DNA of 64,000 nucleotides from Sordariomycetes sp. S80-01Y. Lineage: Eukaryota; Ascomycota; Sordariomycetes. Every line of letters begins with the position of its first letter. Within the stretch, counting starts at the first letter, position 1. The notes beneath the pieces were generated by a model, which did not search any database, was not told the DNA's origin, and saw only the letters and a list, made by a program, of their open reading frames with translations. Positions 42,926-55,217 of this stretch are shown here, piece after piece. The stretch spans positions 1,984,001-2,048,000 of the forward strand of contig JAXQJY010000032.1 in the NCBI GenBank assembly GCA_037042185.1, read 5' to 3'. The translations under genes were made by a program, and so were the position numbers.

Positions 42926-44542
42926 ATGGGGGTTTTCGACGACATAAATTCGAAGCGTAAGGCTCTGACAAGGCGTCTTCGCGACCGGATGATGGCAGAC
43001 CTTGCTGCTGTCTGTAAAGACACTATCTCTCTTCCACCTCTTGACGGCATGGCTGGCATTGATGTGGTCATGCCCGATACTGTCCATCTCATCGCTTTGA
43101 CCGAAGAAGGCAGAAGGCAAATTGAGGCGATGGAAGCTTCTGAGCGCTGCAATCGCGAGAAGTCAGTTAGTCCTATCGGGCTAGGGATATACATGGCCCA
43201 TAAGGAAGCTGAGAACACCGACCACACCAATTTCGGCGGGAGCCTCCGCAGCTTGATATTCCCCGACTCAACCCCGAAGCATGACAGCAAGGGCATGCAG
43301 ATGTCGCCGCATCTCGGAAACGAACAAGTCCTTCACACCCCCAGCACGCTGCAGTCGGTCGGCGACAATGTGCAAGAAGCTGCCAGTGGCTTGTCGTCCC
43401 CTCACGATGGCTTCCCTCCCAGTGGTGATGTGAAGACCACTGGGCACGAAACAGTCCTCCAAACACCCAGCCCGGCGCATTGGCTCAGCAACTGCGGTGC
43501 TGAAGGTTCAGATGGCCCCTTGAAGCCTACAGACAGAGCGCCCGACGGAGCTCACACCCCTCCTTCTCCAGAAGATGGCCACTATCCATCCACCTACGGG
43601 TTTCGAACCAAGGTCCTAGCTGAGGAAGAGTACGTATCGCCTGAACCAGACACTGAGGGCGGAACAGCGGCTAATGATATCAGTGGCCGGGTCGAGTCGC
43701 CAGTGCTTGCTGACCACCGTCTCTCTTTTATTGAGGAAAAAGAAGAAGACGATGACGTCGAGAGAAGTAGCCTACAGACGGTCATCCGCAGGCATCCTGG
43801 CAGTGGGATGAGCGCCACCGAGCTGCTCATATCCGTGGCGAACGACAACCTGAGCGCACGCGATCTCCCGGGGTACATAGCCACCAGTGCCTGGGCTGGC
43901 AGCAATGACAAAGACACTGTTTGTGACGAAGAACAATTCCACAAGACCCTTACGCCGGGCATGTTTCGACGAGCTGAGGCGGCCAAGTCCCGCGTCAGTC
44001 ATCGCATAAGGAGCGTTCGACGCCAGCAATCTATTCATGGTCTTCGCTCATTGTTTTTGGGCAACTTCGGCCAAGCTTCCGGGAACATGGCGAATATCCT
44101 TGATCAACAGGTGGAGCATGACGAGATGAAGGAGAGCTCTGGCGCCAGTCCGATGGTCAAAAGGGAGGCGAAGAAAGCTTTAAGCGCTGCCAACACAGAT
44201 GGCGGACGTCCGATGGTGCCCGACATCGATGGTGGGCTTTCGATAAGTGGCAACGATTACCCCCAATCTCTTCAAATAAAACAGACTGAAGCATGCCATG
44301 GTGTCCGCGGGCCGTCTGGCGACACCACCAACGGATCCGAAGGAACTTCAACCTCGCAAGCAAGGTCGGGGAATGCAGTTTCAACACCGAACTCGTCTTT
44401 TGTAGGCAAGAGCTACTTTCCTCGGCGTAAATCTGACCAGACGCCTGTGCTCTCTTTCCACAGTCGAGCACTCAGCAATCCTGGCCGACGCCGCGTGACC
44501 TTTCCCCTCGGAACCCACCACATAGGGCTTCATGAGGAGTAG
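42926..44542 (+). CDS. Hypothetical protein, second of two ORFs in one frame separated by a single TAG
   Basis: 538 codons. The first 90 residues (GVFDDINSKRKALTRRLRDRMMADL...) look folded and helical. Most of the rest is low-complexity, rich in Ser, Pro, Glu and Asp with short basic patches (RRKS, RRRVTF near the end), as in disordered regulatory regions. There is no recognised domain. The ATG lies only four bases after the TAG of the previous ORF, leaving no room for a promoter, so an independent gene is unlikely. It is best read as the C-terminal half of one gene with the preceding entry. Confidence 0.6.
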   Translation: MGVFDDINSKRKALTRRLRDRMMADLAAVCKDTISLPPLDGMAGIDVVMPDTVHLIALTEEGRRQIEAMEASERCNREKSVSPIGLGIYMAHKEAENTDHTNFGGSLRSLIFPDSTPKHDSKGMQMSPHLGNEQVLHTPSTLQSVGDNVQEAASGLSSPHDGFPPSGDVKTTGHETVLQTPSPAHWLSNCGAEGSDGPLKPTDRAPDGAHTPPSPEDGHYPSTYGFRTKVLAEEEYVSPEPDTEGGTAANDISGRVESPVLADHRLSFIEEKEEDDDVERSSLQTVIRRHPGSGMSATELLISVANDNLSARDLPGYIATSAWAGSNDKDTVCDEEQFHKTLTPGMFRRAEAAKSRVSHRIRSVRRQQSIHGLRSLFLGNFGQASGNMANILDQQVEHDEMKESSGASPMVKREAKKALSAANTDGGRPMVPDIDGGLSISGNDYPQSLQIKQTEACHGVRGPSGDTTNGSEGTSTSQARSGNAVSTPNSSFVGKSYFPRRKSDQTPVLSFHSRALSNPGRRRVTFPLGTHHIGLHEE

Positions 44543-45384
44543 GACATCTCGCTTGCGCTGAGATATGTGGTTGCGCCCGAACATCGAAGGCCCCCGCGAC
44601 CAACCCAGACCTCTGCTTCCTATGCAAACGGAAACAGAGAGCGGATCAAGGGCCAAGACTAAACATGCTCTCAGAGGAGAGCCCTGAGCCCGCAACACAA
44701 TCCTATTACACAGTACATGTGTCTGGTATTCTGAATCATGTTGATGGGTTATTTTGGATGTAGGAAACATACCAGAGCGTTGATTCATCAGTATTGACTC
44801 TTTTGTATGTTGAGTTGGGCGAATCTGGAGATTTGGGGAGTTTCACCCCGGCGTACTAAGAGTTGAGAAGGCTTTGCCGCCTTTGATGGAGGGCTGGATG
44901 GTTTGTGCGGGCTTTGCCGTGTCGAGCGCATCGTTAGACGACGACAATCGGAGGCAGGAATTTTCGTCCTGGGAAAGGACAGGCGCTCCGGAAATATGTA
45001 TTATACACACGAGCTTGAGCCGATAGGGACAAGGGCAGGGATTGCAATTAGTCAATCCAAAAAAGAACACACAGTCGTGGTGCCTGCGTCGTATACCAGT
45101 GAAGTTTTGATCGATGAACGAGCCCCATTTGTATATACCGGAAGGTAAGTAGGGAAGTCAAAAAGACAGTTCAACAGCTGATTTTAACAGACTTTCTGAT
45201 CTCCTTAGGCAACAGGCCATTTGAGAGCTTCGGCTTGCCTCATGTCTCGGGGTAGGACTCGTGAATCATCCTCAAGCACAAGTCGTAGGTAGCATTGGCT
45301 GCTGAATTGCGGAGGCGACCCGAGAGTCCCTCCAATAGTCGTGCAGAGCATATATCGTTATATATGACTGCAGGGGCTCAATCT
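44543..45384. other. Intergenic region between convergent genes
   Basis: No gene recognised; short frames only. Confidence 0.5.
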
Positions 45385-46157
45385 TTAAACGAGCTCAGCA
45401 TCTCCATCGTCGACGATTGGTTTCGCACTCGACCACCTCATGATGAGGATATCACCATTTTCCGCGGGGAGCGTATTGTCTCTATCTGTACCAAGACCGT
45501 ACACGTCTCGGTCTTGCAGCATTCGTACGAAGACGGCAGTGTCGAGTTCTGGTGAGTCAATCATGCTGACGCCGCCAGCCGTGTCGTTGAGATTTTGCAG
45601 TTGCTGAGGGAAAGAGCCCAGGAAAGAGGACAGATAGTGGTTGTGCAATAGCGCTTGATGCCTTGTGGCGTACGCAAGCTCCGTTGGTGACAGTCGCTCC
45701 CGCAAGTCAGGACTTGATAGGTAGTGCAGGGTGTGCTTGTCGATCTGGCTGAGGTTAGTTCATGTGCAGGAAGCATGAGCAGTGGGAGGATTCACCTTGG
45801 CCATGCGAGCCCTGAGATAACTCCTGACGAGGTACTTGTACCGCTCCAGCTCGGTCTGGATGACAATGAGGGCGAAGTTGGCTTTAGGGTCCATGTCACC
45901 CGTCATGTCCTCGACTTTCTCGATCTGATTCTTGATCCTGTCATTGACGCGTTCGAAAAGGCCTCCGGATGGCCAACTAGAGGGATCGGTCAGCAACGTC
46001 ATACCCCGAGGGCTTTCCAAGTGTTCGCTTACCTCAGGAGCTCTGGTGCTGAGCGTTCAGCTACCCATAGACGCGTCAAAGACTGGAGGTCGCTGGTTTC
46101 GCTGGGAAGGTCGCCCACTGAGGGGTCAACCTCGCGGAGGATATCGTCAATGTCCAT
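45385..46157 (-). CDS. sld5: GINS complex subunit SLD5
   Basis: Part of the GINS tetramer of the CMG replicative helicase. Three exons on the minus strand (46157-46033, 45976-45796, 45744-45385) give 221 aa, the usual size. It starts [11 protein letters not shown], with the conserved [15 protein letters not shown], the rebuilt [15 protein letters not shown], and [17 protein letters not shown]. Then come [20 protein letters not shown] and the C-terminal B domain from [10 protein letters not shown] onward. Introns are 56 and 51 nt with TGAC and CTAAC branch sites. The second acceptor (CCAG at 45745) was chosen because it restores [11 protein letters not shown]. Confidence 0.95.
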
Positions 46158-46607
46158 GATGATGAGCTTTGGGGCGATAGTCGGAGATATGTGAAAAATT
46201 AAGAACTCAAATTGATCATTCAGTGGGCCGAAAACATGTGCGGCTCGACATTAGACGCTGAGTGAAAAGTGAAGTGAGGGTTTGAGGCCAGAATTGGCAG
46301 CTCTTTCGCTGCCCGCGCCTCCGCGTCGAGGGTCGCGCGATTCCACGTATCCACTTCCACGAGCTCAAGTTGAACTCGGTCCTCAAGTTGGTGCCCCTTT
46401 TGCAGAATTCAGGTCGAACTTCTTTCACATGTTCTAGAAATTAATTTGTTCTGTCTAATATACTTTCTTCCATGTTTGGCCGTACATTTGCCGCTTGTCT
46501 CCGTTGACCGTTTTGCGGCTCCTAGGCGCTGGTGGGACATCGGTGACCGTCTTAGCTACAGGTGGTGATCTAGGCTGTAAACAGCCGCATCCTCCTCCTC
46601 GCCGCCA
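46158..46607. other. Intergenic region between sld5 and the FAR-17a gene
   Basis: No gene recognised. Both neighbours are on the minus strand, so this is the sld5 promoter plus the 3' end of the upstream gene. Confidence 0.5.
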
Positions 46608-47363
46608 TCACTGAACTTTCTTCATGGGCTTGTGTGCTTCCTCACGAGCCTTTTCATAGCCATTCACCCATCCGTAAAGCCATTTGAGAAGGATGGAAGA
46701 CATAGTGGACAGGAAGGCCGAGAACGTGAACAAGAGCACGCGCTGAGTTGTGTTCAAGAGACCGAAGATAGGGTATGGGTACCTGGATGAGCTGTCAAGG
46801 GCCTGTACTAAAGAAAAAGTCTGTTACACTTACCAGCCATTGTGGCTAAAGCACAGCTCTACCCAGTACCAGTACGAGAAGGCCAACCCCGTGCTCATTG
46901 CCATCACACCGTACGCCGGGATGGTCCAGGGCGGGCTGAGGAGGACAAGGTCCAGCGTCAAGAACAACGCTGGGTACAGGTGGAACCCGACATCAATGTG
47001 CATAGGCAACTGGAACTCGCCAGCAAACAGCAGCTCAGGATCGATGAACCGAATGCCCCAGTACAGGAGCGAGATGACAACCTCGAGGGGCGTAGCCACG
47101 ATCGATACGATGTTCTTCGCCTTGAAAAGAGCTGGGTGAAGCGTGATGTCCGCCAATGCTCCAAATACAAAGGATATGAGAGCTGCCAACAACCCCAAAA
47201 TTGTGAGGAACTGGAAGTGCCATCCGTACGCGACGTTGAACGGGGTGTCCCACGTCGTCAGAAAGTGAAAGTTGTATGCAAATGAGGCGCTCCCTAGGAT
47301 GTGGAGGAGAAGGGAGAAGGACCTCGAGGGCGACCTCAAGCGCTGCAATGGGTGCTGAGCCAT
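46608..47363 (-). CDS. FAR-17a/AIG1-like multi-pass membrane protein
   Basis: Exon 1 is 47363-46834 and exon 2 is 46782-46608; the 51-nt intron (GTAAGT...ATCCAG) splits the Trp codon in HNGW. The product is 234 aa with about six hydrophobic spans. Family marks are SFAYNFHFLTTWD, the conserved Thr of the W-x-LT-region, and HIDVGFHLYPALFLTLDLVL, which supplies the conserved catalytic-type His. Mammalian AIG1/ADTRP hydrolyse fatty-acid esters of hydroxy fatty acids; by analogy this may be a membrane lipid hydrolase, which is inference. The C-terminus is lysine-rich. The gene is divergent from cyp15, with 281 bases between ATGs. Confidence 0.87.
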
Positions 47364-47644
47364 GATAACGTGTGCCGAATTGATATGAAGAGAGAGAAAG
47401 AAGAAGCCACAGTTACGACAACGCCATTGATTTAAGATGTGAAGTCGTGGACCCTCATTCAACGTCATCCATGTCTGTCTGGGGTTTGCTAACGATCCGA
47501 AAGGCCGGTACAGGGTGTGCGCCACACTAACGAGCTAGCGCCACGATTCTCAACCGCCAAAAGTTCGCGACCACGATTGATCAAAACACCAACAGCGACG
47601 TTTGACGGCATTGCTGGCTCCAAGATCGACAGACAAACGCAACG

Positions 47645-49624
47645 ATGGCAGACTCGGCAGCAGAAGACGACAAGAACGCACTCAAACGCAATCACGACGA
47701 CTTCACGGAGCAAGATGGTAGGTGATCAGCACTGGTCCTCTAGACCAAAACAGACGTCCTAACCAAGGCACAGATTCCTCCTCAGACGACGACATGGGCC
47801 CTCAACTTCCGTCCGAAGCCCCAAAGAAGAAACGCCGCGTGCTTCGCCATGAGAAGCTATACATCGCCGCCCTCCCCAAGTCAACACGATACTCGCGATC
47901 TCTCATGCACAAGGAACAGATCCTCTTCGTCAACTGGACGCCAATCACAGAGTTCCTCATCACATCCTCCATCGACGGCGTTGTCAAGTTTTGGAAAAAG
48001 ATCGCTCAGGGGATTGAGTTCGTCAAGGAGTTCAAGGCGCATAACGGAGAGATCAAGTCGGTATCTGTGAGCCAGGATGGGCGAAGCTTTGCAACGGCAG
48101 GGGCGGATGAGACTGTTAAGATCTTTGACGTAATCACGTTCGATCTCCTGTCGATGATATCTCTAAGTTATGTACCCAAGTGCGTGTGCTGGGTTCATCG
48201 TAAAGGAGCTTCGTTGCCGCTCCTAGCAGTCTCTGAAGAACAGAAACCCATGGTCCATATTTACGACGGTCGGGGGGAGAGAGAGGAGCCAATACATACT
48301 ATGAAGGGCTTGCATCGCAAGCCTGTGCATTTGATGGCATTCAACGAGAAATGGGACTGCGTGGTGTCCGCCGACGAGAGCGGCATGGTGGAATACTGGC
48401 AGCCCAATGGAACCTACGAAAAGCCAGAAGGAGTCTTCGAATACAAGAGCTCGACGAACCTCTTCGAATTCAAGAAGGCCAAGTCCGTGCCTTCATGCCT
48501 CACGCTCTCTGCTGACGGCAAGCAATTAGCGACATTTTCACTGCCGGATCGGAAGTTGAGGCTCTTTGATTTTGCGACCGCCAAGTTGCATCGGACCTAC
48601 GATGAATCGCTTCAAGCCACGGAAGAGCTGCAACATGCAGGCAGTGCTACGCATAAGCTCGATCCTGTTGAATTCGGGAGAAGGATGGGGCAAGAAAAGG
48701 ATGTCGAGTCTCAGACCTTGAAGGACAAGTCCAATGTCGTATTTGACGAGTCCGGCAACTTCATCATTTATGCGACAATGGTCGGTATCAAGGTTCTCAA
48801 CATATTTACGAATCAGGTCGTCAAGGTATATGGGAAGGACGAGAACTTCAGGGCCGTCAACCTGGCTGTTTACCAGGGGCAGCCCCAGAGAAAAGGAATT
48901 ACCACTATCGAGATGGGCGCTTCAGCAAATCCGTTGCTACAGGAATCGGAATCCCGCGACCCTATACTCATCGCAACCGCCGCTGGGAAAGTACGGTTCT
49001 ACATGTTCACCAATGACGAGGACGTCTCGAAAGCGACCCGTGACGTCCAAAACGAGCGCCCAACCATGCTAGGCGGGAGGAAGGACACAAAGGCCCAAAA
49101 GGCGGAGACTGGAAGCGCAGCTGTCATTCATACGACTTACGGCGACGTACACATCCGCCTTTTCCCCGACGCAGCACCCAAGGCCGTGGAGAACTTCGTC
49201 ACCCACTCGAAGCGAGGCTACTACAACAACACCATCTTCCACCGAGTCATCCGCAAGTTTATGATTCAATGTGGTGATCCCTTGGGTGATGGCACTGGCG
49301 GTGAGAGTATTTGGGGGAGGGAGTTCGAAGACGAGTTTAGTAGCTTGAAACACGACAAGCCGTACACCGTCAGCATGGCGAATGCTGGGCCAAACACCAA
49401 TGGTAGTCAGTTCTTCATCACTACTGAGAAGACGGTAAGTTAAACCCGGGTTGCAATGAGTTCGAAGCTGACTTAGAACCATATAGCCTTGGTTGGACGG
49501 CAAGCACACTATATTCGGCCGTGCGACGCAGGGGTTGGATGTTATACACAAGATTGAAAACGTCCGCACTTATAAAGAGAAGCCGGAAGAGGACATCAAG
49601 ATTTTGAGCATTGACATCAGCTGA
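47645..49624 (+). CDS. cyp15: WD40-cyclophilin peptidyl-prolyl isomerase (PPWD1/Cyp15 type)
   Basis: Spliceosome-associated nuclear cyclophilin. Three exons (47645-47717, 47774-49434, 49487-49624) give 623 aa. An acidic/basic N-terminus includes [14 protein letters not shown], an NLS-like run. WD40 repeats span about 60-410 ([45 protein letters not shown]). The cyclophilin domain (about 460-623) has [49 protein letters not shown] and [11 protein letters not shown], i.e. the active-site Arg, Phe, Gln and Trp/His positions are kept. The last intron falls between KT and PWLDGKH, common in this family. Confidence 0.95.
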
Positions 49625-50795
49625 ATAAAGAGCACATAAATCTTCTTGTCAACGTATGACGCCTGCGCAAGGCACCTGTCAGCTTACCACGATTCTGCGG
49701 CATTGAACATTTCAACGAGGACTTGGAGTCGAAGCTGGAGCTCCGCTTGTCAGCGCTCCGCGGCGTCAATATACGGCTGTACGACGACCTAGATGGGTGT
49801 CACTCCCATACGGCACGGCACCGTAGTACTCAATCCGCGAGCACCACAACAGGGAAGGTTTCACAAACTTTCTTGGCAATGGAAAGTAACAGCGCCCTGG
49901 TTCATGAGGAATCCCGCGCGAGCTAGGAGCGCGTGCAGGCAGTGCGGGAAGCGGATAGGATCCAAAGCATGCGGAATGCGTTCCTTTGTGCTGCCCTACC
50001 TGCAGGTAATCCCGGCTTGGCAAGGCTCGGGTCTCTTCCTTAGTGACTGTTCCTCCACCGTTGGCTTACAGCTCTGGAGTGTTGTGCGATTGGTCCCTGA
50101 CTCTCGCTTACGGTGGCGATGGCCTCAGTACCACCATTACTAGTAATAATATGCCTGAGATCGGTTTCGGCGGTGGTTGCAGGCCCTTTGGGCGGCTAGA
50201 TTTACTAGATTCGCACGGTATACCAGAGAAGGATCTAATGGAATGACCCGAATCGTTTGATCGAGGCAGCCTCCCCAAGAAGGCAGCTCAGGGCCTATGT
50301 TCGTTCGGGATGCTTCAGATCACCGGACATCCTTGATGAGAGAACAGGGCAGCTGGGCCGAGCCAAACAGCTTTCTATGGTGTCATCCATGTCGAAAGGC
50401 ACGGTTGGAAGCCCTTGCAGGCAATTGGCCAGAATTGCTTTGGAATGCATGATTTATCCTAGCTACAAAGCCCAATCCTCTCCTTGAAGACGGGAGAGGG
50501 CATTGGCGCTGCACTGGGCATTACATCAGCGCGCTGAACGCGCCCTAAAGTCCTCAGGCCATCCGAGTTTCGGTGCCTGCGCTGCGTCGACTCATGACAT
50601 CGGCGCCGAAGCCCCAGACATTTTTTTCCCACCATGAGTCTGAAGGAAGAGGGTACTTAAACTTGCTGTCCCTGTTCGCTCGCCCACCTGCAATCCCGTC
50701 ATTATTCGACAGTTCATACAACCTCGCCTCTTTTCTTTCATTTCATTCCCCTGCCCTTTTCTCCTGTGATACCCATTCGCGCCCAATCGCCCGCC
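49625..50795. other. 1.2-kb intergenic region
   Basis: No gene recognised. The right-hand 100 bases are C/T-rich leader of the DAHP synthase gene. Confidence 0.5.
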
Positions 50796-52064
<1,269 letters not shown>

Positions 52065-52632
52065 GGAGCTTCGATGATTTGGAATTCAACGACGATGATG
52101 ACTGGGAGTCTGCAAATTATCAAAAGTTTTCGAGACATAGAGAAATGATATCGGTCGTGTTTTTTCCTTGGAAAGCGATGCTGCTTGGGCGGTTCACGTT
52201 CGAGGACAGCGCACACCAGGAGAATCCGAAACTGAAGCCTGTATATTAATGAGGTGACATTAGGATAAACTGAAGGAGATGAATGCAAAGTCTTGAAATT
52301 CATATCAAGAAATTTCAGCATTCTCGCGTTTGGGTAGGCTGCACTGTACTGGAAGGGTCGGGGCCGTCACAGTGTGTCTGTATCCCAATGTACACCCAAC
52401 ACTGTCTTCAAGTGAGGCTAATCACTAAGAATGTCTCCTTGCGTTTTCGCGCTGGATGCCGTCGTGCGACCAAACTTCAGCATCATATCACGCCCATTTC
52501 TCCCCGTCTGCAAGGTCCTCAGCCACACCGCGCACCTCCTTTGTGACTGTGGTCTTGTCTTCCGCCGATTGCCAAGCACAGCACATTATCATCATCATCG
52601 CATCTCCCAGCGCGACTTGATCAACCATCAGG
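52065..52632. other. Intergenic region
   Basis: 3' end of the DAHP synthase gene and promoter of the zinc-finger gene. Nothing else recognised. Confidence 0.5.
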
Positions 52633-53810
52633 ATGGCGCGCGTGTACTCTCCCCCCGACTCTCCGCTCTCTAGCGTAGGTTCCACCGCTGCGTCGGCCTC
52701 GCATTACGATGAGGACAAATCCGAGACCTCCCTGCGACCGTCGAAACGCCAGAAAGTCGAAGCCGCGAGCACAACTTCAGCCGCCGACGCGGACCACGTC
52801 GAGGAGGCGCCAGCTGTGCCCGCGCTAGAGGACATGTCAGACGTCTCATCGGACTCGAGCGGCGACATCCCGCACTCGCCTGCACGCCTCGAGGATGAGG
52901 ATTACCAGGAGCAGGTCACGGTGTGCGACTGGGACGGCTGTCCCGCCGGCGACCAGGGGAATATGGACAAGCTGGTCGAGCATATTCACAATACGCACAT
53001 CGAGAGTCGGCAGAAGAAGTATACGTGTGAGTGGATGACTTGCACGAGGAAAGGTCTTCCGCATGCGAGTGGTTATGCGCTCAAGGCGCATATGCGAAGC
53101 CACACAAGAGAGAAGCCCTTCTATTGCTATTTGCCAGGTGAGTCGCGCATCCACGGTTGCCAGCTCCGATAACTGACCTATGTCTAGAATGCGATCGGTC
53201 ATTTACGCGCTCCGACGCTCTGGCCAAGCATATGCGCACCGTCCACGAAACCGAGGCGCTCCGTCCCAGCGATCCCATACCCAAGAACCAACACGGCGCG
53301 CAAGGGTCCAAAAGCAAGCTCAAAATTATCATCAAAACACCGCAATCCCACACCCTTGACAACGACCCCAATTCCGACGCCGACCTCACCAACGGCAACG
53401 AGCCCGACTCGTCACACTGGACCGAACTCCCCGACGCCGAGTTCAGCAAGGTCGAGCGAGAGCTCGGCGCGCAGCAGATTGACAAGCTGTACCGCAAGCT
53501 GTACTGGGAGAGCAAGTGGGAGAAGGAGATGAGCGAGGAGCTTGAGAAGGAATGGAAGGAATGGGAAGATGTTTACAACAAGGCGTGGTTGGAGAAGGAG
53601 GCATTGCTGTCGCAGGTTATTGAGAGTGAGGTTGACTGGCATGGTAGGAGGACTGCCATTCTCTCCGGCGCGGCGGACGTGCAGCTCACTGGTACTGTGG
53701 AATCTGGCGCGGCTGCTGTTGAGGATAAGGAAATGGCCGAGCCCAACGGGGATCATGAGCTGCCTAACAGCATCGAGAATGGCGTACGACCAGAAGTCAC
53801 GCCTGTCTAG
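52633..53810 (+). CDS. C2H2 zinc-finger protein, possibly an INO80-complex (Iec1/YY1-like) subunit
   Basis: Two exons (52633-53137, 53188-53810) give 375 aa. The acidic N-terminus has an SP-rich start and an SKRQK patch. Zinc fingers lie at about 98-200: CDWDGCPAGD...HIHNTH, CEWMTCTRKG...HMRSH, then the linker TREKPFYC into CDRSFTRSDALAKHMRTVH, the last finger being completed by the intron join. The C-terminal half holds a charged helix with DKLYRKLYWESKWEKEM and more coiled coil. Fingers plus this helix recall S. pombe Iec1 and its fungal relatives, but I hold this as a tentative match. It could instead be a plain transcription factor. Confidence 0.82.
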
Positions 53811-53968
53811 AAACCTGTTTGCAGGGCTTTGAAGGAAAGTTTTGGAGAGATTATGTCGACTTTAGGGGCATAGTTGAGGTTTCGAAAGGATCAGCATTGA
53901 GATAAACAGCGATATATTTGAATTTCACGTCAGTCTTCTTCCGCCTACCCACCGTCCGATGCTTCTTC

Positions 53969-54642
53969 TCAGAGTGCCTTCTTCTTCGACCGGTATGACT
54001 CGCTGTTCTTGAAGGGGAAGCCGCTCGTACTCTGATCGAATTTGTGGTACTTGCTGATCATCGCCTTGTCTCCAGCGAACATGACGCAGTACAAGGCAAA
54101 CGTCGCAAATATCCCACTCCCGATGGTGCCCAGTAAATAGCCCGTCTCATGGGTCCAAGAATACCTGCCGTAGCAGTAGAAACCAGTCGACGCATGATAC
54201 AGGGTAGAAACGACTAGAACGGCCGAAGCGTAAGGGGAGATGCCGTTTGCGGGAGCTGAGCAGCCAGCGGTCAGCACCTTTTCTTGATGAATCACGCGGC
54301 ATCAGAAAGCCTACCATCTACTTCAGAACCCAGAGGTACAGCGCCCGAAAGAAGCACGGTTATCAATCCAAGAGCTAGAAGTGCAAAGCCCAGGGATCTG
54401 GCGAAGTATTCCTCCACGGCTGTGCTGGGTCAGTACGGTGCTTTCCATGTCGAACCAGGTGGACTTACGACTGGCGTGGCCCTCATCTGAGCGAAGAAGA
54501 GAGCCTATGAAGGATGGCCACAGTATAAGAGGCAAGGCTTGGGAGGATAGCCAGGCGAGGTTGCCGAAGCTGTACGTTGAGACGGCCTATGATGATCAGC
54601 ATGTGGGAGGTTTGATGCCGTGGTGGGAAGACGGACGTCCAT
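53969..54642 (-). CDS. Small multi-pass membrane protein of unknown function
   Basis: Exons on the minus strand: 54642-54637 (ATGGAC), 54586-54469, 54419-54315 and 54255-53969; 171 aa. Exon 2 encodes AVSTYSFGNLAWLSSQALPLILWPSF; the next joins HASPVEEYFARSLGFALLALG; the last carries PYASAVLVVSTLYHASTGFYCYGRY. It ends KKKAL, a possible ER dilysine-type tail. Four hydrophobic spans are visible. The exon 1 choice is uncertain: the donor used is GTCCGT, and a stop lies just upstream of the exon 2 acceptor in frame, so a first exon is required. I recognise the family as a Sordariomycete hypothetical, with no known role. Confidence 0.68.
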
Positions 54643-55217
54643 TGCTTACGGTTCTTCGATTCTGGTTCTTTTCAATGGTAATAGAGACTCGATTCTTCGA
54701 GATTTGAAAGCAGGCTTTTTACAGTTGATGGCTCAGGAGAATGGATTTTGACTTCTTGGTCAGGATTACTGCTAGCTTCAACAGATCGAATACGCGTCCA
54801 CCACCGACGTCACCACCACGTCCCTCTTCAGCGCCAGAGCGCCGCCCACTGGCAGTGGGGCGACCCTTGCTGCGTCCACGCCACGGTAGCCGCCTCCGAT
54901 CTCGCATCCACGCCCGAGCCCGCCCTGCGTGGGGTTACAACGAAAGTTGACCATGCATTTCAAATCATCGACATTTTATTGCGCAGCTGCTTAATCAACG
55001 TGAAGTTGGCCAACTGTAACTCTTCTCCATCACGTTGCATTCTAATACGGCATTTCTATTTCTTGCATCTACAGATCATTCTCCAACATACATCCATCGG
55101 CCACCCTTGAGAACGGACAGAAAACCGTGTGTCGCCACCCCGCTACGATTGGCAACCCGCACGCGACCCTCTACATCGCAACAAAGCTGAGCGCGCAACG
55201 GCGCGACGTTTGGCACG
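54643..55217. other. Intergenic region between divergent genes
   Basis: Promoters of the small membrane-protein gene and NAR1. Short frames only. Confidence 0.5.
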
